DNA from: Diprion similis
Lineage: Eukaryota > Arthropoda > Insecta > Hymenoptera > Diprionidae
Assembly: GCF_021155765.1 (NCBI RefSeq)
Contig: NC_060113.1
Coordinates: 6,215,001-6,279,000 of the forward strand
Length of the DNA: 64,000 nucleotides
Direction: 5' to 3'
Numbering within the stretch: position 1 is the first letter of the stretch; each line of letters opens with the position of its first letter. The notes below the pieces were generated by a model. That model made no database searches. It was given only the letters and a program-made list of their open reading frames with translations, and was not told the DNA's origin. This document shows, piece after piece, positions 61,801-64,000 of this stretch. The position numbers and the translations under genes were made by a program.

Positions 61801-62153
61801 AAAAGTTCGAAAGAATATGCAGGTACAGCAGAGATGACTCCTTCCTCACCTCCTGCCTCCAAAAGCAAGACAGTCCAATTCTTATTTTCCGTTAATCTGT
61901 TGGCAAGTACAGCTCCTGCAGATCCCGATCCAATTATTATAAAGTCGAACTGATTTGGCAACTCTTCCGTTGGAACGATGCGTACTCTGTTATCCTTGTC
62001 GACAATGTCAGGTCGCAAAAGCAATATCAGAAGTTCGAAAAATGCAAAGTACCCGATTGTTGCCCCGGGGGATAAGGCTAAGCGGATCCCGGTATATGCC
62101 CACTTAACAATAAGTTGGGGTAAAGGCGTATTTCTGTCGGGTACAATTTCCAT
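58898..62153 (-). CDS. GMC oxidoreductase 4 (glucose dehydrogenase-like)
   Basis: The exons on the minus strand are 62153-60913 (1241 nt), 59703-59424 (280 nt) and 59341-58898 (444 nt), giving 654 aa. The frame is also open upstream to 62336, but the ATG at 62153 matches the other three genes and the longer version would run across the TATA box, so I prefer 62153. Motifs are [61 protein letters not shown] and [11 protein letters not shown]. The C terminus after IKKD is extended by about 25 residues relative to GMC1/2. It is the closest paralogue of GMC3, and their second introns and adjacent exon parts are identical over more than 300 bases. The substrate is unknown. Confidence 0.88.
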
Positions 62154-62247
62154 TCTGACTCTTGTGATTTGATGTCGGCTTTGAAAATTTTTTGCTGTAT
62201 CGAGAACCGAACATGAAATACTGATCAGACTTCCGTCAAAATGCCCG

Positions 62248-62285
62248 GTTTTTATATTCGAAAAAATATTCGTGTGCATGCGCAT
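62248..62285 (-). promoter_or_regulatory. GMC4 promoter: TATA box and NRF-1/Ewg-like motif
   Basis: TATAAAAA on the minus strand lies near 62257-62250, about 100 bases before the ATG. TGTGCATGCGCA lies at 62273-62284 and differs from the perfect palindrome by one base. Confidence 0.55.
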
Positions 62286-62289
62286 ACTT

Positions 62290-64000
62290 CGGGTCAAACG
62301 GGTGCGTATGTTTGCATACATAGCGGTACAAATCACATGATCCTCATCATACCAGTATTTCCAACTTAGATTATCAGTATATGCGTATAATAATGATTTT
62401 GCTAATGTGTATGCGATTCGAACAAGTACTTAGGCTCAAATATTTTTTTCCTATCCCTATTTATACATTCTACTTACAAAGTCAAATACGTACTCAGGCT
62501 TAGGCATTTATTTTCTCGTCCCCACCCTCACATTCCAAGTACCTGGTCTAGTGAGTGTTCGGGTTTAAATATTTTTTTTCCATGCGTTATATGTCTCATG
62601 TATAATGTTCATACGTAGTTAGCCAGCTATAGCAAGCTTGAAGATCCGTGTTCACGCACTCGCGAAGTGCAAATGAGAACAGAAATTTCTTGCATCCAGT
62701 TTATTGTCCCTGTTCTTTCATTGTTTTCCGAATTTCCCTAAGCTCAGACCAGGGACTAGATCAATGGCTCTCCGTCAGACTTGGGTTCCTCAAACTGGCG
62801 TCCCTGACATGAATAAAATAAAAAAACAATGCGGTCCACTAAGTGTTCGGTTCACCTAAACTGTCTCTGATCTAGATTTGGTCCGAGAAGAGGTACAGAT
62901 TTTTCAATTCAACGTCAGATACGAAACGGCAACAAAATAATGTACAATCGATATCTTAAGATTCGTCAGATATTAAAAAATAATTTAAGCTTTTAGTATC
63001 TGTGATAACAAAACAAAACAAAATAAAAATTACAGTTTTACAAAAGAAGAAGCATTAAAACTAGAACCATTTTGCAAAATTAATAGAACATAAATTAAAT
63101 GACACGATTAATCGAGTTACGAATCTTTCTAGAACATTCTAACATTGCCGGCTTTCCGTTTGATCAGGCTACTTTGCTACTTTTCGATTCTATATCGAGC
63201 TCTACGGTTACTTTAATTCGTCATTCAAAATTTTGATAATCTTCAATTCGTCAGCGACTTGCATTACGTGTACAAATCCAGTACATGTCCGTGATATGAA
63301 ATACGGAATGATGCTGATTTAGGTGACTATTTCAAGAGGAAGTTAGTACCACAGAAATATCAAGTGAGTCGACCGAACTCTTTGCTATAAATCACTTCGC
63401 AAGTGCCTCGTTACAACGTTTCATATTTACAGACTTTCCTCGGGTGTACAGTAGGTACTACCTCGTCATAAGAGAGTGTAAGGGAGGTCAGGGAATGGGA
63501 TTCATCGAAATTCGTCGCTGTTATCAGAGATTTTTAATTATTATCTTTACGTGACTCCTTTATACGATTCTCTCACTTATGCCTACTTCGTTTTTTCCAG
63601 TATTTACCACTCTTTTCGTTTCATTCATTTACTTCATTTTCAACTGGCCCTTGAATATTGGAGTTCGTTATATTACGTACATAAAACCAATGTGAGCAAT
63701 GAATAAAGATTTGAGAAAGTCCATCAAGTTATGTTTTACGTATAGTATCTATTCGATGGCATTAGTCATTTCCGCTGTGAATACAATGGAGAAACAATCA
63801 CCATGAAGCCATTTGAAATCATATACCTACAGAGTGGAAATAATGAGTTTAGAAGAAATTTACGTCGACGATATTCTTGGTTGTACGTGATAATTGTCAT
63901 ACCCCTTGATCACTGTATATATTTATTTATTAAATTAGTGATCATTCATAAATGTATCCTGTACCTAATTGTATATATACATAACGAGTTTATATGTTTA
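62290..64000. other. Upstream flank of GMC4
   Basis: The block 62360-62690 repeats 57700-57990. The block 63660-64000 repeats 58182-58520. Between them, 62697-63655 has no counterpart upstream of GMC3, and I see no gene in it. The repeated end block suggests that the array may continue beyond the window. Confidence 0.5.

Noticed and set aside
62154-62336. 61-residue N-terminal extension of GMC4
   Set aside because: It would run across the TATA box and the NRF-1-like motif shared with the other GMC promoters, and GMC3 has no matching start.
1-64000. CRISPR array, tRNA or rRNA genes, bacterial operon
   Set aside because: No regularly spaced direct repeats, no A/B-box pairs or cloverleaves, and spliced exons show a eukaryotic genome.

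Overview
The window is AT-rich eukaryotic DNA with short spliced exons, many decayed transposons and two families of tandemly duplicated genes. Gene content (a PDGF/VEGF-receptor-type tyrosine kinase of the insect Pvr kind and a cluster of FAD-dependent GMC oxidoreductases with the insect glucose-dehydrogenase layout) points to an insect. A hymenopteran is my best guess, but the sequence alone does not settle the order. There are no operons, CRISPR arrays or bacterial signals, and I found no tRNA or rRNA gene.

Left part (1-20060): two head-to-tail copies of a receptor tyrosine kinase (RTK) gene on the + strand. Copy A (398-6066 plus an uncertain last exon) and copy B (12294-17634, intact, 12 exons, 895 aa) have the same exon plan: signal peptide, one Ig domain, three FN3-like domains, one membrane helix, then a split kinase. 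Each copy is followed by about 2 kb of duplicated non-coding DNA containing TATCGATA-type motifs. A Penelope-like retroelement interrupts the unit behind copy A, and a 616-bp hAT-type foldback element lies between the copies.

Middle (20060-34500): no convincing complete gene. It holds a Tc1-like foldback element (22035-22677), a 167-bp tandem duplication, simple repeats, a possible small coding exon on the minus strand (29190-29306), a fossil non-LTR reverse transcriptase (31930-32110) and a lone FN3 exon left from another RTK copy (32971-33239), next to an inverted piece of the RTK downstream unit.

Right part (34500-62300): four GMC oxidoreductase genes, all on the minus strand, all with three exons and identical intron positions. 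GMC1 and GMC2 form one sister pair by their flanks, GMC3 and GMC4 another. GMC1, 2 and 4 are open. GMC3 has a single-base deletion in exon 1. All four promoters carry a TATA box and a GCGCATGCGC-type palindrome that matches the NRF-1/Erect wing site. Between GMC1 and GMC2 sit a Copia fragment, a rearranged third RTK copy (C, 43679-45151) that lacks the signal-peptide, membrane and kinase exons, a further foldback element and the end of a hAT transposon.

The two families are interleaved by duplication and rearrangement and show signs of gene conversion: RTK A and B have almost identical kinase halves but diverged ectodomains, and GMC1 carries a patch that resembles GMC3/GMC4 rather than its sister GMC2. 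All gene models come from reading splice sites and frames by eye. No expression or homology search was possible.
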